From: Hyaloscypha bicolor E
Lineage: Eukaryota > Ascomycota > Leotiomycetes > Helotiales > Hyaloscyphaceae
Assembly: GCF_002865645.1 (NCBI RefSeq)
Contig: NW_020194684.1
Span: 4,007,952-4,071,951, forward strand
DNA length: 64,000 nt
Direction: 5' to 3'
The translations under genes were made by a program, and so were the position numbers. The notes under the pieces are model-generated. The model was not told where the DNA came from. It saw nothing but the letters and a program-made list of their open reading frames with translations, and searched no databases. This document shows, in pieces, positions 10,901 through 22,560 of this stretch (its first letter is position 1; each line of letters begins with the position of its first letter).

Positions 10901-11633
10901 AGCGAGGGTGAGTAGAGCGGCGAGATGTTACGTGGGCGTTGGCTTGGCGCGAAACAATACCAAAACTAGCATTTCCTTTAATTTAATTTAATACTTGTTT
11001 TATTTGCTTACAGCGCTAGCTAGGAGCTAATTGGATATATACTTTTTATAAAATTTGGATTAGTAATAGCTCTTTAAATTAAAGAAGTTAAAAAATTCAC
11101 ATTTTATATCCTAAAAGTAAGCTTAAGAAAGCTTAGAAATTTAGCGAACAAGTCCCTAAAACCAGAAATAGGAGCCCTATAAGCCCATAGTTAATAGGGC
11201 CTTATAGGGCTCAAAAACTGGAACCTAATTAATTAGTATATAAATTCCCTTAAATTAAAATACTATCTTAAGAAATCTTTTTATTATAGGTTAGAAAACA
11301 CGTGATTATAATACAAGGGTTACAATATACTAGCTTTTACTTATATTAAAAAATCTAACTCAAGATTTGTCGTTAACACCCCTGCCCCAATCGACACCCC
11401 AATCCCAATCGACCCCCCCGGTGGGGGGGTGTCGTTCTGGTCTCTCCCTGGCAAAGGGTCTGAGGTCAGTTTTAATATTCTCCACTCACTGAGTCACGCA
11501 CGACTTGTGTCAAATAACTTCCTCATCTTCCTGGACAATCCTCCATAAGGTTGCGTGGTCAAGCCCAATGCGCATCTAAACAATATCCCAACCCCCCAAC
11601 TTTGCTGAAGGGAGTTTTGCTAGAGAGCTCATC

Positions 11634-12780
11634 ATGTCAATCGACCCATCTCAACCGCGGCTCAAATCAAAGAGATTTATAGTCAATGAAGCGACAACTT
11701 TACTCCGACTTGAGGACCCGAAAGGATACTTCATCCAGTCAGCATCACGGATAGTCCGAGAATGTCCTCCGGAGCTCCCATGGGCATCACTTTTTCGTGG
11801 CCAGATATATCGGGGCTTGTTCGTTGGGCCAACTTCGATTGCTTACTTATTTTTGTGCCTTTCAGCGAAACACGCGGATCTCGAAATTAAAGGCAGGCGG
11901 CCTGCGGAATGGTGCAAAGCATATCTCGAGCTGGGACAGGATTCTGTGGCTCTAGTGTTTGAGGGGACTTGTGGGATTACGAGTGAATATCTCGCTTCTA
12001 ACGCTCTCAAAGCGTGTCTGTACCAGAGCGAGACACATGCAGCGAAGGTATTGGATGCATTCAGCAATCTCGAAGCGGATCCAGCCCATTGTGAATGGAT
12101 GAATGGCAGGGCTGGTGGACTCTATATTTTGTGGCTCATGCGAAGATGACTTCCTGATATGGCTGCGGCGATCAATTCCGTCATCACGTCCCTGATCAAA
12201 GCCATCCTCCCGCAACAGCCATGGATTTGGAACGGCAGCCAGTATTTGGGAGTCGTCCACGGCGAGATCGGCATCCTGACGCAGGTTATCCTGAGCGATC
12301 CTTCCCACGCTTCGAAATTGGAAAGCAAGCTTCTATCGCTCATTAATCTGCAAGATGTAGAGGGCAACTGGCCGGTGATATACGGGCAAGGACAGCGGGC
12401 TCGTACAGTTCTGCCATGGAGCGCCAGGCTTTGTCGGTTCACTCATCGCCATCAAATCTTATTTCCCGACGCTTCGTAAGCAGATAGATGCAGCAATCAC
12501 ACGGGGGAGAAAGATAACATGGGAGAAGGGTCTCCTGACAAAAGAGCCCAATTTCTGCTACGGCAGTAGTGGCAATTCGCTTGCGCTGGATGCTCCCCAA
12601 AGGGAGCATTTTCTCTGCTTTGCTACTCCGGAACGGATCGAGCAAGGTCTTGTGGATGGGGCTTTTGAGAAGGATGAGGACCCGTATGGGACGTTGTGGG
12701 GGGAGGCTGGTCGAGCGTGGGTTTGGATGGAAGTTTGCGACGGGGAAGAGGGGAGATTTCCACTCTACAGTGATGTTTAA
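11634..12780 (+). pseudogene. LanC-like (lanthionine synthetase C family) pseudogene
   Basis: Starts at the ATG at 11634 and runs to a TAA at 12778 to 12780, about 380 codons, close to the usual length for fungal LanC-like proteins. Family glycine motifs occur in order: GRAGGLY, HGEIGI, FCHGAPGF, CYGSSGN and WGEAGRAW. The frame is broken by an in-frame TGA at 12147 to 12149 and by a frameshift between about 12372 and 12405, just before the FCHGAPG zinc-site motif. In the second zinc motif the usual Cys-His pair reads Cys-Tyr, a change that a CAC to TAC mutation (CpA to TpA) would cause. LanC-like proteins of eukaryotes add glutathione to dehydroamino acids in damaged proteins; this copy is probably inactive. 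Sequencing error could explain one break but not all three changes. Confidence 0.75.
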
Positions 12781-14943
12781 GCACAAATTTGGCCAATTAA
12801 GCTTTGGGGTTCTGTCTCGAAAGAAAGTCGCTGTTTTGTGAAGGTGTTTCAGCTTTTCCCGACTTCTGAAGCGCCGCGGATGCGAAACGTAGAGGTATGT
12901 AACACTTGAAAGTGACAACCCAGGAAACAGGCTCTAACCGACCAACAACCGAAGTTTGGGTACTGATTGGCCACTAACTCCTCTGAAACACCTTTGTAAG
13001 GATGCAGGAGGCTAATGCCGACGCCTTCCAATTACCGAAACGCATTCGGTACTTGGGTATAGAACATACTCCAATATAAAATCTTCAAGAAGGAAGGAGC
13101 GCTATCAATGTTAAAGGGCCGTCTGTTTTGCGTTTGATATGTTCGATAGAATAGGCTAAGTACAGCTCCACTAGTACTTCGTAACCGTAGAAGTCTTACT
13201 AAATAGCTCTGTAGATTCGCTTGTTCGCCTAATCTAAAATACAGATAGCACATGAACCACCTCAGATACTTCCAGATATCGAAATCGATTTCGATTAGAT
13301 CCAATTTACTTGTGTAACGAAGTAAATATTTTCAAGCGTTGGAAGGGCAATAAACGAGAGGCGAAGGGGATGGTTCAGTTTTCATCTGAGGGAAGATGCA
13401 CCACCGCTTTACACGCCCCCTAATTGATATCCATCCTCGGTAATACACCTCAATTCGTCCCAATATTGTATCTGGACACAAACATTTAGATGGATTGGTC
13501 AGCACGGGCTATTTATAGGCAGGTGTGGAATTTAAGAGCTGGCACACACTACCTTTTGCTTAAAAGTTATGCACTAACAGCGGGGTTTCCAGCCTATGAT
13601 AACACAGCTGATAGCCGGGAGTTGAAGGTATTGGGCGTCGCCATTTGGAGGCGCTTTTAGCTTGCATCGTGTTCCTACCCGCCATTAGCCAATCTAGCGA
13701 TTTGTTAGTGGCTTGGACTCTTGGAGCGACATGCTTTTCATGTGAATAGGCTCAATTCTAAGCACTGGCCGTGCCACTTTGACTTTCCGACCTTCAAAAT
13801 ATTTCAGAGGATCTTTTCTGCGGGTGCCCGGTTTAACAGATAGGATCTGAAAGAGCTGGATTTGTACGTACTTGTTGGACATATCGATTCCTGACGGCCC
13901 AAGAAGAGGGCTTCGGCTCTTCCTTATTTGAGATCGAAAACTCAATACAAACCTCCAGCAATTTTATTTGGCAGACATGCATTGCTACTGCTACGGTAGG
14001 AAGATGGTATGAAATAGTTGCAATAATTGCGTATCGCCGGTCGTTATCTAAATGCCTTTTATCAACGAAAATCAATTAAGAAAAAAAACGAGACTGGGCA
14101 GGCCAGCGCGGCAGTTGCTTCCACAAAACTTTCCTTCCTACTAAGCAAAAAAATGGATAGAAGAGAAGAATTCCCAGAAGATTTAGTAAGTGCTTAGGGC
14201 ATGCTTACTCTTACAATCAATACAGTTCGTTTCAGAAAATCCCTTTTGACACTCCTGTCCAAAATACAGTAAGATGCTCTGCTGATTCTCTCAGGAGGGG
14301 AGATGCCACGATTCCCCAAGGATCTCCAAGGAATATTCCGTAGCGCCGTATCCAATGCAAATCAAGTGGCTGTGTTCAACGGGAAGAAGCATGAGCGATT
14401 CCTCGTCACGGACTGCGTGCCAAGATATGCCCCTGCCACTAACCTATTGGCTGTCGAAGCGCTAAGCTGACGATGCACCCTACTTTTAGGCACGGTTGGT
14501 CATGCATTGCCACCCGTCGGACAGGGATTATGATTGCCACATGTTCTGCTAACGCGGGCAAAATGACGGCCCAATCGTCCTCGTCACAATATGCCCCTCT
14601 CCCAAAACTGTACTCTAGCCGCCCCCCAGCCGCCCGCCCGCCCCGCCAACATAAGGCCATCGTTTTCCGTCGTCGCAATCTAAATCCTCACTCTCACTCT
14701 TCAACGGACCGGAAGGCTTTGCTCTGCAATTGTTGTTTCGATGCGGCCCTAGCTTCACTGCGTAAAGAAGCTTACTAGTGAGTAGCGGCCGCTGCCACGC
14801 CCGCAAATCGTATTAAATTTAGCCTTTGTTTCGCCGAGGAGAAAAATAATTGGAGCTGGCTGCGGCCGAAATCGAATGTTCTAGCAATCGCTATCTCAAC
14901 ACAACACACTTCATCGGAAGATGGTTGATGGCATGTCGCGAGA
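12781..14943. other. Intergenic region, possible small coding remnant
   Basis: No gene can be supported. On the minus strand, 13882 to 13694 could be a short spliced tail: an intron at 13818 to 13871 with good GT-AG borders would join a few codons to an open frame ending KPLTNR. No start or family is recognisable, so it may be a decayed gene or chance. Around 14,500 to 14,820 the sequence is C-rich with two rare eight-base GCGGCCGC-like words and no coding signal. The right end must include the promoter of the gene at 14944. Confidence 0.35.
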
Positions 14944-17900
14944 ATGGCACGACGAAGTCTACTGTTTAGTAAGAAACGAAGCTCAAAAGCAGCTATAGGA
15001 AAAAAGGTAATTACTATTGTTTATGCAGCTAAGTTCATATACTAGTCTTGCTAATAATTTGGTACGCAGAGGAAAGCAGATGAAGAGCAACAGCAACCAT
15101 GTAGCACCAAGCGAGTTAGGAATGTCCGTCTCCCAGACGAAGAAGAGGAGGTTGGGGACTTCATTGTCGTGGATACTGGGACACTCTTCGAGCCTGAACA
15201 CTCAAGGCAACACTTTAGTCTTGACAAAGAAAATGATTCTATACCAACACCTCGAACACCAGAGACCCCGCTACCCTCGATCGAGGTTATTGATGAAGAA
15301 GGCGAGGTCGTCGTGAAGGCGACCCCTGAAATTTCAAGCCCTGACTCCGTTGAGGCACATCGAGCAAGGGAACTCCCATTAAGGTTGCCATCGACTCCAT
15401 CGGAAGCGTCTGAAGACAGCAGATGTCGGGAACGAAGCCTCGATCAGCCTGAGGACCATATCCCTTCCGGCTCTAAGCATGACCCGATTGTCCTCTCGCC
15501 ACTTCTCACAATTGACAAAGAAAGTCCACGAAGCCCTATAGTCGGACCGCCCTCAGACGAGATCGATTCTTCCATCTCTACTCCTTTAGAAACAGTATTT
15601 GGGCACGATGCACAGGTACCTTGCGTTTCTGAAGATACTCAAACTGATTATCAATCTCTAAATCTGCCCCCGGCCCCTCAAGAGCATTCGCCCCTTGATG
15701 TCCCCGTTATACAACCTTCTTGCCCCAGCGCTTTTGGCATGACTGCCCCCAGTAATACTCAACACAATGAGCGACTTCCGATCAAAATCTCGGCCCCCGG
15801 AAGGTTTGGAGATGCTCCAAGAGGAGTTCTAGTAACGAGAGGAGATCAGTGTCCATCCAAATTTGTTGTATCTGGAATCACCTCAGATTCGGAAGCAGAT
15901 CAACGGGTATCAAATCTAAGTGAATGTGAAGCTCGCAGTGGAATCACATGGTTCGAAACTGTCACGGAATCTAGAACCGATAACTCCCTTGAGCTGTCAG
16001 CATCAGAAAGATTCCGACCAGCAGAAGTAGGAACTACTATTGAGGGTGGCCAGGGAATATCAACAGTGTTGCAAGCTGCTTCTGAGCCAACATGCCGAGA
16101 TTCGTCGAAGACAATTGGTGCTATGGACCCACCAAGTCAGCCGAGTCTCAGCGAGGAGCCAGAGCGCCCTATTCAGTCTAGCGGAACCTGTGAAATTGTT
16201 TTAAGAGGAGGTCCTGAAGCAACACAGGACATCTTACCAGAGCAAACAGCCACAGATCAACAAACGAGTCTCTCGGAAGATGAGATAGTTGCGAGAATTC
16301 TTCCCCTTCCAGCACAATATCCCACAACCTCGTCTGAAATTACAAGTTTCTCTGGATGGAATCTGTTGAATTCAGCCATCAAGAAAGGAGCAGATGACTG
16401 GGAGACTACATTCAGCCGCCCTGTCAATGCTGTGTCCTCTGGCGTGAGTTTTCAACTTACGTCACATTCCAATCCAAAGGCCCTGGAATCCTCAACGAGG
16501 AGTTCTCCCCCAACCCTAAGATTTACTGCCGACAATCGAGCTGAAAGTGCCCTCACGACTGTCGAAGTGCAGCAGCTGATCCAAACCTTCGTAAGAGGCG
16601 CTTTCGCTATTTTACCAAAAGGCAAAACATACCCTGCAGGAATTATCCTATGGCAATCACTACAGAAGTTTCACAGATGGTATATCAAAGAGGAGGAACT
16701 TAAAGCAGAATCCAAGCCAAGATCCTCTGCAACAACAACGATGAAATTTGAACTGTTGGATGTTCACTGGCAGCCCGAGAATGTCTTTTATCTTCCAAGC
16801 AAAGCGACGGGGGACGAGTTCAGGGAGTTGAAACAATGCATCTGGGATCTCTTCTGGGTATCATCAAACTTGAGGGGCGCTGAAAATCCAAAGCAGTTCA
16901 GGATATTGATCACCCGGGCTGCGGATATGGTGGATGGTGCAAAGCTTGGTCATTTGACGACAGCGTCGTCACCGACTTCTACTGAATTGTCCTCCCCTTT
17001 CGGTGGTCAGCCATCTTCGCACTCGACCTTTGGCAATATGGCTAAAAATGTTCAAGAGCTGGACCCGAGCAATACACATCATCGCCATCGGGTTCCTGTT
17101 TCTCGTCCTCCATCGTTGACTGGTGATTCTTCTCAGGTGACTCTTGAGGTTGAAGGAGCTAAGACGCCTCAATTTTTACGGGACTTTCTTCAGAAGAACA
17201 GACACTATTCTGAGACGAGTCAACCTCCGCCTATGCAATCTTCGCCAACAAGACCAGAAAGCAATGGAAAGTCTGCTGTACAGACAGAACTACTCCATCC
17301 ACCTCTTGTCAGGCCAGAGTGCAACATGACCGCAGCCTTCCAGCCACACCCATCTTCTCGGACCCCAATAACACCTGGCCCCGCCAATAACCTACAACCG
17401 CGGCCCAATTTACCTCCTCCTCGATCCTTTGGAGATGCTAAGCCCGCATCTTCGGGCTCCCAACCTGAATCGCTCTCTTTCCAGGACGCCCGGTTTACTA
17501 GAACTGCACAAGTCCCATCTCCCCATCCGTCTCCCGTTATGGCAGATACATGGCAAACGGAAATATTAACACCCCAGCCCGCAGTAGCTGACAGCAGTTA
17601 TGCTGCAAACACAGCTCGACCTATGTTCTCAGCACAACCTCAAAAAGACTCTATTGCACCACCGGCTATACTACCATCCGCCCAACATGCCCGAACTCAC
17701 AACACTGCTCAACCAGCTCCCAATGTCCCAATCGCACCGCGGCCAATACAAGACAAGGGCAAAGAAGCACAGACAGAGACTTCTCCTGCAACCTCTCAGA
17801 CTTCAAGAACTCCGCGAGAGAAAAAGAGGTTCAGAGATAAGGCTATGCAAATGGTAATATATTCATCCATCTGAAGCAAATTAATTGCCAGTCTAATCTG

Positions 17901-18702
17901 TCTACAGATCAGCGGACGAAATAATATAGAACTTGATGCCGACGAAACAACCGGAGGACGCAAAAGAACCTACCCCGAAATCATCGGCGTGATCATCGAC
18001 AAAAACAGCGAAATGGGGCTTGTGGTTATCACCGAGCGTGGTTACACAGTTAGCCAAGTCAATACAGGCCAAGACGTGGATTTTGACCAATACACCGAGC
18101 TGACACTCCGAGAAGGCCAAGCTTGTGTAATTCATGGAAGTTCGACGGTGTTCTATTACAAGCAGCGAAGCCGGGCCCTTCAGCAGAATCGCCAAAGTCC
18201 TCCTCGGAGGCCACTGCCAAGTCAAGCACCGCAAACCATCAGAAACCAACTTCACGACCCTTCTGTCCTTGCACCACCAAGGCAAGCAGTCCCAACTTCA
18301 GAAGAAAGCCAGCAAGAAAGGACGGATCTTCAACCATCCACAGCCGAGATCAAAATCCGCGTGCAGAGAGATAGGCATGGACGCTTCACCGGACCGCACG
18401 AATTCGAGGTCTTCACTCTCACAGTCAACCTTCAAGGCTTCTTCTGGTGGTTCTCAAAGCGGACGGGACGGGGAGGAGAGCTTGGGCCGGAGAGATTGAG
18501 GATCATTTTGAAAGATGCGATGCCGGCCGCGAAGACGTTCGATGTGTACAGAGGACATTTCGAGGCAGGGTTTGAGGAGAAATTTCGGAGGATGAAGGAG
18601 AATATTTTGGTTGAGTGTGAAAGGACGAAGGCTTTTATGCCAGAGTTGAAGGAATTCTCAGTTTTGGTTGTGGATCCCACTTGGAAGGGGGAGCTGGATT
18701 GA
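14944..18702 (+). CDS. Large, mostly disordered protein of unknown function
   Basis: Three-exon model: 14944 to 15006, 15070 to 17853 and 17908 to 18702, with introns of 63 and 54 nt that keep the frame, encoding 1,213 residues. The N-terminus is very basic (MARRSLLFSKKRSSK), followed by an acidic patch, suggesting a nuclear protein. Residues from about 60 to 480 and 640 to 950 are rich in Ser, Pro, Thr and Gln and look disordered. A compact region of about 120 residues sits near residue 520 to 640 (Trp- and hydrophobic-rich). The C-terminus, after position 17908, holds two more folded-looking segments, one with GVIIDKNSEMGLVVITERGY and one ending in VVDPTWKGELD. I do not recognise any domain. 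All three exons appear intact, which contrasts with the decayed neighbours on both sides. Confidence 0.7.
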
Positions 18703-18885
18703 TATTGGACGGTAAATACCCGGTACATTTGAAAAAGGGAGGAATAGTGAGCGAATGATTTATGCATGTGATCTATGACGATTTTACTAATTTCGCATTG
18801 AAAAATGTACCGCGGGGACCTTTCAATAGAGGTGTGAATTCCATGTAAACTATTGTTCTCAACTTCCCCGTACAATGTCATATCC

Positions 18886-19806
18886 CTAGAACGGCTGGTT
18901 GAACCAGTCTTCTTGCATTTTCCGTCCAATTGATCCATTAAACTTGATTGACTTGAAGTATTGCTCACTCTCTTCTTTTTCTCCTTCCAGAGAGTTGGAG
19001 CATTTCAGGTCCCCGAACTTTGTTGAGATGTTCATAAGCAATGCCGTGCGCGGTTGCCTCTTCTGAGCAAATCCATGAAAGACTTCTTTCAGCTTAGACG
19101 GACTCAACGCGTCAGCGGATGTCGGTGTGGCTGGTGGAGCGGGCGGTGTGAAGCCTGGAAGAAGCTGTGCGAGGTGCCATGCATCCTCTCTAGTTTCAGT
19201 TAGATCTTGCAATCCACAAAATAAGTGATGAAGAAAGTGGAACTCACAAAGTCTGATTTGCGCCTTGTCCACCGTGAGGTGTGAGCGGATGTGCGGCATC
19301 ACTAAGCAGAACGCATATTCCCTTTGCTGAATACCACTGCTCCAGTCGCAACACCTTCCTGTCGCAGACTCTCAAATACAGGATTTCACTTGAATCTCTG
19401 ACTGGGTCATTGACAAATTCTGGTCAGCTCTTCAAGTCCTGGAGCAACTCCTCTCTTCGCGCTTCCTGTTCTGCGGAGGTTAGATGACGAGGATTGGGCC
19501 ACTCGACGGCTCCGTGATTTGGTCGCTGATAAAGAGCCAATAAGCAGCTAGTGGGTGTGACAGGGTAGTAGGTGAAATATGAAGACGGTCCGTAAATGAA
19601 CATAATGGTGTTAGAATGGTCGATCATTGATCACGGAATTGGGGATATCCCTCTGTGCTATAGGGAATTACCCAATTAGTTCTGCCTGTAGCATCCCAAC
19701 TATTGGTTGTCCATATTATCAACAGGAAGTGACGAGATGGGCTACTCCGCCAGCAAGGGTCCATTCCAAGTGAGGTCTTGAGTGTTTTCGTAGGCTTGAA
19801 CGACAT
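18886..19806 (-). pseudogene. FAD-dependent monooxygenase pseudogene, 5-prime truncated
   Basis: Reads as the C-terminal two thirds of a salicylate-hydroxylase-like flavoprotein. Segments in order on the minus strand: FIYGPSSYFTYYPVTP, an AEQEARREELLQDLKS helix, CDRKVLRLEQWYS, SDAAHPLTPHGGQGAN (the second FAD-binding motif, usually GDAAHP) and LEDAWHLAQLL. A 58-nt GT-AG intron (19190 to 19247) splits the last two in perfect phase, so this was once a real spliced gene. It is broken by TGA at 19424 to 19426, where the family has Trp, and by a frameshift near 19620 to 19630. The N-terminal Rossmann FAD motif was not found. The terminal exon ends at 18886. Confidence 0.65.
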
Positions 19807-20637
19807 CTCCCCGGCCGCTTGGAATTTCTAGAGCTGAGAGAACTCTCAGGCTGTAGAGGCCATTAGCTTGAAGCTATGGGACAGTTGAAGTGCGCGGCAC
19901 GACTCAATCGGCCGCCTTCAAAGACCAACTTACGTACACATGGAATATAAATTTAAGCTGAGTACCCTCTGAGATGGCTAGTGCTCTTACTAGAAATTAA
20001 AGTAAGTATTGGTGACACTGTTGAGAGTGAAATTACAAACATTCTTTTCATTTCCCTTTTTGGGTAAGTGGCGGGTCGTTGGCGGCCGAAGTGAGATGTG
20101 TCAGCAACTAAATATAGCATCTACGAGGACATTCTCATAAATGCTTGCTATGCTCGAAAGAAGATTTCTGATTCACACGACAATAGGAGTCGGTTGCTAG
20201 TTGTCAATCCTTCATTGTCGTACCAAAAGTTCTGAGGAGAGATGATTAGAAGGAAGGTTTCTAAAGGGTAGCGGTGGGTAATTAAATTTAATGACTACTC
20301 GATTAAGATATAATTAAATATAACGCTCTTGAGCTGATTGTGCGTTGTATTAAGTGGGTAAGGAGGAGGTTTTGGATCTAGCTAACTAGAGGGCTTGAAA
20401 TTAATGCGCATGACACATACTTTTTCTCGTCTTGGAGAACGATTCTTCCTACACGTCAGGTCAGATATTAGTACTTTTATTAACTAGATACTAGTATGGA
20501 GGATATCGATATGGGTGAAAGAGAGGAATGAAATTATATCTTCAGTCCCTTTACTATTATATAACTGTTATTTTCATTAAAAATCATAAAATACGCATAA
20601 AATAATGCAGTTAATAATGGTAAGCCTATTCATCTAA

Positions 20638-20754
20638 TGAGACATTACTAGCGTGGGCAGGGGGGTCCTACTTGGTTAGCTGAGCATAAAATTAGATGGC
20701 TTCTGTAATTTTATTGGGTGCCACAGCTGTGACTAATACGCTAGTAATGTCTCA
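20638..20754. repeat. 117-bp inverted-repeat element
   Basis: The 17-bp word TGAGACATTACTAGCGT at 20638 to 20654 recurs as its perfect reverse complement at 20738 to 20754, enclosing 83 bp. This is the shape of a very small MITE. It lies only 21 bp from the next inverted-repeat element. No clear target duplication is visible. Confidence 0.55.
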
Positions 20755-20775
20755 CCAGACGAAGGAATAATTTAA

Positions 20776-21021
20776 TACGGAGGTACAGCTCATAATGATA
20801 GTAATAGCGCTAGCAGGGGTCAATAGAAAACTCGATACTCGATAACTTTTGCTACACAAAACATAAAAAGTTCATTTAAACGCTGTAAATATCCATAACA
20901 GTGCCGTATAGTAGTGCTACCATTTTTCAAGTTTTTGCAATATGTTATTGTTGCGATACCAGGTTGAAAAGTTCGGACCCCTGCTAGCGCTATTACTATC
21001 ATTATGGGCTGTACCTCCGTA
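20776..21021. mobile_element. 246-bp MITE with 46-bp terminal inverted repeats
   Basis: Arms 20776 to 20821 and 20976 to 21021 are reverse complements over 46 bp with a single mismatch (AGCTCATA against AGCCCATA). The outer ends read TACGGAGGTACAGC. The trinucleotide AAT abuts both outer ends if the element is taken to start at ACGG, so a short target duplication is possible. The 154-bp interior has no coding capacity. This is a non-autonomous DNA-transposon derivative; the superfamily cannot be told. Confidence 0.7.
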
Positions 21022-22057
21022 ATTAATTCATGAAGGGGGTCTAGCGCTTCAGACTATGTTTAAAGTGGCTAGCGCAATAACCCTAAATCATCGAGGCTTG
21101 CGGTCGGAGGACGTGATGTGTCAGCGTGCATCAAGCATCCCGCTTAAGGGTATATGTTTCACACTAAAGGGTTACTAAAAGTGGTCTGCACCTCTCCTCA
21201 CATACGTAACCCCACTTAACTCAGGTCTAACTATTATCGTACTCGTGCTCTCGAAATATATGTAAGGCTTAAAGAGAGATAAGAAAGATAGTTAGTTAGT
21301 ACGAGGGGAATAGAGAGAGGTGGGGGGCTTTGGGGGCTTGGGAAGCGAGAGTAGAGAAGTGGAAAGCGAACTTTGAGGTTGCGAATCCTAAGTCGTAAGG
21401 AAGAGGAGGGACAAGTAAAATGAAGCCCTCCCCCCCGGTGTCGATGGCAGAATCTTTTTCTGGCTTAGCGCTCTGCATTTCCCGAGTTCATTACTAAGGA
21501 ACTAATTTAGCCTCACAAACCCTCCCCCCCGGCCGGGTATCGAATAGGAGTATTAATAGATTTTAGAATTTTAATAATACCTAATTCGTTGTTTGTATTT
21601 ACTTACTTAAACTCTCTCTCAAATCAGATTTCTTAATATAGGTATAAGGAAGTTTAAAGAGCTCGAGTTTTGGGGCGTGGTAGGCGAGGCGATTATTGCG
21701 CATGAGGCAAATAAGTTCCAGGTGCTTGATCGCTAAATTTTCAGGCTCTCTTAAGGTCGGTACGCCCAATTGACACGCGGGGGGAGGGGTCGTTTTACTT
21801 TTCCCCGGAAGAGGAAGCCCTATAATTATAGGCTTCTTCGTCGCTAAATTATAGGGCCACGGTCGCTAGATCATAAGCTATGTACTAAAAAATTAGTGCT
21901 TTACTTTCGTGGGGTGGCATATATTTTTGGGAAGGTGAATCATGAAAGCGGCAAGCGCGCTGGCGCATCACATCCTTACGCCTCCACCTTCCTCTTTATA
22001 TCCTCATCCCTCTGCAAGCCTGCAACCTTACAATTCGACAACTTCTTCATTGTTTGT

Positions 22058-22560
22058 TCAAATGGGGTCTTCTTCATCGCCTAGGTCATTGGGTTGCGCG
22101 GCAACTTCCACGGCACTGAAACATACGATCTCAGTCCCTTGGGCTTGGGACAGGAACAAAGCACGAACGGTCTCCCACCACTCTTCTCCCGGGTAGATGA
22201 GCTTGCGCTGATGATTATAGCCTAGGACAGATTTCTAAACCCCGTCTTCTCCGTAGAATTGTTTAGGAAGTGATGGGGATGGGTCGAATGTACAGGACAA
22301 AGGATAGGCAGCACATTTATCGACAAATCGAACACCGCAAGATATACTGGCGAGTCTCCTATACGCGCACGAATACCACACAACTGGGCGTGGAATTGAA
22401 CAAGAATCGTTTGGTGGAGAATTTGGTGTATTATACTCCCACAAGTTGAACTTGCCGGATGGATGGCTTTCATCCACACTGATGCCGAACTCGAACTCGA
22501 AACCACCGTCCCATGGACAGTACAGCATAACCTATCCGTCAACGACGTCGAATTGCAAAC
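22058..22560 (-). pseudogene. Unrecognised coding remnant with two in-frame TAG codons
   Basis: One minus-strand frame reads continuously as protein-like sequence from about 22560 to a TGA at 22058, interrupted only by TAG at 22532 to 22534 and TAG at 22235 to 22237. The parts include a segment with CPWDGGFEFEFGISVDE and a tail with YPGEEWWETVRALFL and NDLGDEEDPI. Both stops could arise from CAG by the C-to-T change in CpA that RIP makes. The family is not recognised and the 5-prime end is not defined. A functional gene with unusual introns is less likely because both stops lie in protein-like sequence. Confidence 0.4.

Larger units (their letters stand above)
9921..11633. other. Repeat-rich, gene-free interval
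   Basis: Begins with the AT-rich 3-prime side of the RelA/SpoT gene, contains a probable solo LTR (10199 to 10404) and a 10-bp minisatellite (about 10835 to 10900), then an AT-rich stretch at about 10970 to 11350. A C-run followed by a G-run occurs at about 11405 to 11430 and could form a small hairpin. No gene is supported. Confidence 0.6.
19807..22057. other. Gene-free interval with small inverted-repeat elements
   Basis: Composition is mixed, with AT-rich parts at about 20,280 to 20,640 and 21,530 to 21,660. It contains two short inverted-repeat elements (20638 to 20754 and 20776 to 21021). A C/G-rich stretch around 21,425 to 21,545 and another near 21,780 are low-complexity. Open frames here are short and unrelated to known families. 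Confidence 0.5.

Noticed and set aside
8091..12780. Functional pairing of the RelA/SpoT gene with the LanC-like gene
   Set aside because: They are 1.7 kb apart with a solo LTR between them, and the LanC-like gene is broken, so no joint system can be supported.
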